From Candidatus Mediterraneibacter quadrami (lineage in GTDB: Bacteria > Bacillota > Clostridia > Lachnospirales > Lachnospiraceae), in assembly GCA_019120575.1 (NCBI GenBank), contig DWUU01000054.1, positions 1 to 52,628 of the forward strand: DNA of 52,628 nt. The letters run 5' to 3'. The position numbers were made by a program, and so were the translations under genes. The notes under the pieces were generated by a model. That model was not told the DNA's origin. It did not search any database and worked only from the letters and a program-made list of their open reading frames with translations. Below are positions 50,551 to 52,628 of this stretch, piece by piece. The first letter of the stretch is position 1. Every line of letters starts with the position of its first letter.

Positions 50551-50627
50551 TGGATAAGGCCCAGAAGTTTCAACGAATGACGCGGTGCTTTGGCAGGTTC
50601 CTATGAATAAGAAGGAGGATTTCAGAC

Positions 50628-51065
50628 ATGCAGGATACAGAGGCAGAAAAGAAAGAAATCAAACGCCGCTTCCAGCTCTGGATCAGACCGTCCACCCTGG
50701 AGCTGGCGGATACTCTCTATAAAAAAGACAACTGTGACAGCAAGAGCGAATTCATCGAAAAGGCCGTGTTGTTTTATGCCGGATATCTTTCCGCAGAGGA
50801 CAACAAAACCTATCTCCCTAATATCGTCACCTCCACGTTGAAAAGCATTGTAGCGGAGAGTGATCACCGGCAGAACCGGATGATCTTCAAGATGGCTGTG
50901 GAGCTGGCGGTGATGATGAACGTGGTTGCAGCGAATAACAACATCGATCCAGTGTTACTGGAACGCCTGCGGGGAGAATGTGTCAAGGAAGTCAAAAGGC
51001 TGAATGGCTCCTTCTCTTTTGATGATGCGGTGAGCTGGCAGAAAGGATGGGAAGAAAACGAGTAG
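50628..51065 (+). CDS. Small accessory protein, possibly ribbon-helix-helix related
   Basis: A 145-residue soluble protein of a kind often met in clostridial integrative elements; function is not established. The N-terminus (KRRFQLWIRPSTLELADTLYKKDNCDSKSEFIEKAVLFYAGYL, in outline, about 12-54) reads as a strand followed by two helices, which fits a ribbon-helix-helix DNA-binding unit. The rest is helical (MIFKMAVELAVMMNVVAANN, about 85-104). A strong AGAAGGAGG site precedes ATG 50628. A GCAATT/AATTGC dyad lies just past its stop (51065-51083). Confidence 0.6.
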   Translation: MQDTEAEKKEIKRRFQLWIRPSTLELADTLYKKDNCDSKSEFIEKAVLFYAGYLSAEDNKTYLPNIVTSTLKSIVAESDHRQNRMIFKMAVELAVMMNVVAANNNIDPVLLERLRGECVKEVKRLNGSFSFDDAVSWQKGWEENE

Positions 51066-51076
51066 CAATTGAAAAC

Positions 51077-51088
51077 GAATTGCAATCC
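51077..51088 (+). repeat. 12-bp direct repeat, left copy
   Basis: GAATTGCAATCC, preceded by AAAAC. It recurs exactly at 52605-52616 (preceded by AAAAT), bracketing the methyltransferase and a decayed gene. It overlaps the -35 of the methyltransferase promoter. Confidence 0.55.
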
Positions 51089-51108
51089 CCGGTTCCTCTT
51101 GATATAAT
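51080..51108 (+). promoter_or_regulatory. Promoter of the methyltransferase gene
   Basis: -35 TTGCAA (51080-51085), 17-bp spacer, -10 TATAAT (51103-51108), 48 bp before ATG 51157. Confidence 0.65.
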
Positions 51109-51156
51109 AATGGTTAGATATTACTAACTCATTTGCATATAGGAGGATAGATAGCC

Positions 51157-51966
51157 ATGTCCGAATTTGGTATAGTAGAAGATACAATGTTTATTCCTAT
51201 GGTGGGAAGGATTTACGCCAGCGAAAAGTTTCCGTGTATTTTATATGATAAAAAAGCACTTTCATTAAAAGAAAAGCTGCCATCCGCACTGTTGGAAACA
51301 GGAAATCAAAGTCAATACACGCTACTGGCTTCTGCATCCCGTTCCGCTAATATGGATCGGCATATCCAGAACTTCCTGAAACGTAAGCCGGATGGTGTTG
51401 TCATACAGCTGGGCTGCGGACTGGAGACAACATATGATCGCAATGACAATGGGCAAACCCAATGGTATGCTGTAGACCTTCCGAATGTAATCGAATACCG
51501 GCGCAGTTTGCTCCCGGAACCTGAGAAGGAAACTTATCTTTCAGGGGATGCTTTTTCAGACGGATGGCTCAGGCAGATCCGAAGGAACATGCCTGATACG
51601 CCTCTTCTGGTTACTGCAGGAGGTTTGTTCCATTACTTTCAAGAGGAAAAAGTTTTTGGCCTTCTGCAGATGCTGGAAGGTTTCGGGAATATAGAGCTTG
51701 TGTTTGATACGGTAAATAAAAGCGGCATGAAAATGTTGCAGAAGAAATATATGAAGCAGATGGGACATGAAAATGCCCGAATGTTTTTTTATGTGAATTC
51801 GGCTGAAGATCTGGTTACCACACTAGGTAGAGGTGTCAAAGTATTGGCGGATGAACCATATTACAAGTTTATCAAACGAGATGGATTAAAAATCATTACA
51901 AAAATCAGTATGGATATTTCAGATCGATTTGGAATGCTCAAAATGATCCATCTGGAGTGGAGCTAA
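51157..51966 (+). CDS. Class I SAM methyltransferase of the leucine-carboxyl-methyltransferase (LCM) family
   Basis: A 269-residue LCM/Ppm1-type O-methyltransferase. SAM motif I is VVIQLGCGLETTYDRND (about 85-101) and motif II is WYAVDLPNVIEYRRSLLPE (about 107-125), both characteristic of the family. LLVTAGGLFHYFQEEKVFGLLQML (in outline) is the post-catalytic helix. Bacterial members methylate polyketides or other small carboxylates; the substrate here is unknown. The strong ribosome site AGGAGG precedes ATG 51157. It stands alone between direct repeats, with a lower GC than the core genes. Confidence 0.8.
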   Translation: MSEFGIVEDTMFIPMVGRIYASEKFPCILYDKKALSLKEKLPSALLETGNQSQYTLLASASRSANMDRHIQNFLKRKPDGVVIQLGCGLETTYDRNDNGQTQWYAVDLPNVIEYRRSLLPEPEKETYLSGDAFSDGWLRQIRRNMPDTPLLVTAGGLFHYFQEEKVFGLLQMLEGFGNIELVFDTVNKSGMKMLQKKYMKQMGHENARMFFYVNSAEDLVTTLGRGVKVLADEPYYKFIKRDGLKIITKISMDISDRFGMLKMIHLEWS

Positions 51967-51973
51967 TGTAAAT

Positions 51974-52457
51974 ATGGTGGTCATGATAGAAAGTCTGATT
52001 GGTATCTTATTATTCACAATCCTGATTGTGTCGCTGACGCTGAAAAATCCCCTTGCCTCAGTGGGAGATTATCCCCGGCCATAAGGGAGAAATGTATGGA
52101 ATTAGGATTAATCGAAAAAAGAGAACAACGTTTCCCAGGTCAGATATCATCTAGAAAGGAATCGCCCTGCTTGCTTTTGTGTTCATCTTCGCTGTTATCC
52201 TGAAACAGTTTAATGGAGCGGATACATTCTGGAAAGGGGTTCGGGATTCCTACATGATCTGGCTGATCATTGATTGGTATGATGCTCTTGTACTCGATAG
52301 CATCTGGTTTTGCCATTCGAAAAAAGTCAGGATACCAGGCACAGAGGATATGGAAGAATATAAGGATTACTGTTTTCATATTAAGCAGTCCTGTATTGGT
52401 ATGCTTCTTGGCTTGCCCGCCTGTCTTGCAGTGGGAGTGATTACAGCAATCCTCTGA
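51974..52457 (+). pseudogene. Decayed membrane-protein gene
   Basis: Pieces of one membrane protein in three frames. ATG 51974 reads MVVMIESLIGILLFTILIVSLTL to DYP and stops at 52082. A second frame from about 52096 reads MELGLIEKREQRF. A third, blocked by an in-frame TAG near 52150, continues KGIALLAFVFIFAVILKQFNG and ends with SYMIWLIIDWYDALVLD, then a final TM and a stop at 52455-52457. At least one frameshift and one nonsense change separate them. The intact parent would be about 155-160 residues with several TM helices; I do not know its function. Confidence 0.6.
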
Positions 52458-52628
52458 TCAGCCATCAAATGATATAAAACAGAATATGATTCGCATTCAG
52501 TAGGAAATCTCTTACTATGTCTCCTGCTCTTCCTTTACTCTAAAATGGAAGGAGGTTTCTCATGACCCGCCATGTCACTATCAAATGAGTAACAGGTAAA
52601 AAATGAATTGCAATCCTGCATGTCTCCT
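52458..52628. other. Right-end non-coding stretch
   Basis: No ORF longer than 30 codons is credible. It contains the second copy of GAATTGCAATCC (52605-52616). A ribosome-like AAGGAGG (52549-52555) precedes an ATG at 52561, but the frame stops after eight codons. The next gene would begin beyond the window. Confidence 0.5.
52605..52616 (+). repeat. 12-bp direct repeat, right copy
   Basis: GAATTGCAATCC, identical to 51077-51088, 1.5 kb apart in the same orientation. Confidence 0.55.

Noticed and set aside
50568-50606. Short open frame MDKAQKFQRMT... between the flavodoxin remnant and the next gene
   Set aside because: Fewer than 20 codons and no resemblance to a known small protein; most likely part of the decayed sequence.
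1-52628. CRISPR arrays, rRNA and tRNA genes
   Set aside because: No regularly spaced direct repeats and no tRNA-like cloverleaf or GGTTCGAATCC-type arm were seen while reading; this is a reading, not a program search.

Overview
The window looks like a chromosome segment of a gut-type Clostridia, most likely family Lachnospiraceae (Bacillota). This is inferred from strong AGGAGG-type ribosome sites, moderate GC, a T-box leader, anaerobe rubredoxin/ferredoxin proteins, an anaerobic-type cobalamin pathway, and many protein families typical of that group. No rRNA or tRNA gene and no CRISPR array was seen.

Left end (1-1000): the 3' part of a tyrosine recombinase followed by a repeat-rich non-coding stretch, which looks like one end of an integrated element. 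1012-10802: a loose set of housekeeping and stress genes: a DUF5655 protein, a MerR regulator with a textbook 19-bp-spacer operator, a Nim-like flavin protein, three GNAT acetyltransferases, DUF1835/DUF3658, DUF1349, DUF218 and DUF3267 proteins, a glyoxalase-fold protein, and 3-methyladenine glycosylase I. A decayed metallo-beta-lactamase-fold gene lies among them. 10818-13896: two nuclease-type genes, an Rpn-like PD-(D/E)XK protein and an OLD-family ATPase/TOPRIM nuclease; the latter overlaps the first cobalamin gene.

13893-20044: cobalamin/tetrapyrrole operon (cbiB, threonine-phosphate decarboxylase, cbiP, hemC, cobA-hemD fusion). A second cobalamin block lies at 39415-41607 (a tandem CobU-like protein, cbiC, stand-alone precorrin-2 dehydrogenase). 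Between them: PadR/DUF1048 and TetR regulators, a glycogen branching enzyme, a second DnaK-type chaperone, mazG, a fused remnant of a GH32/LacI sugar locus, a 5-oxoproline operon (NRAMP-like transporter, pxpB, pxpC, accB, accC, pxpA, ybaK), a five-domain oligopeptide/nickel-type ABC transporter, and a split ThrE exporter.

42060-47838: a ferredoxin/rubredoxin pair with its own promoter, then a divergent operon controlled by a T-box riboswitch. That operon encodes an HcxA-like 2-oxo-acid reductase, a YkvI-type transporter and an MFS transporter. A cytidylate-kinase-like protein follows. 47986-52628 is accessory: an orphan AbiEi-like antitoxin with only a stub of its toxin, LysR, a sugar O-acetyltransferase, a flavodoxin remnant, a small plasmid/ICE-type protein, an LCM-family methyltransferase and a decayed membrane-protein gene, with a 12-bp direct repeat flanking the last two.

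The strongest candidates for new biology are the T-box-controlled 2-oxo-acid reductase/transporter operon and the 5-oxoprolinase operon that carries biotin carboxylase and biotin carrier genes without a conventional carboxyltransferase.
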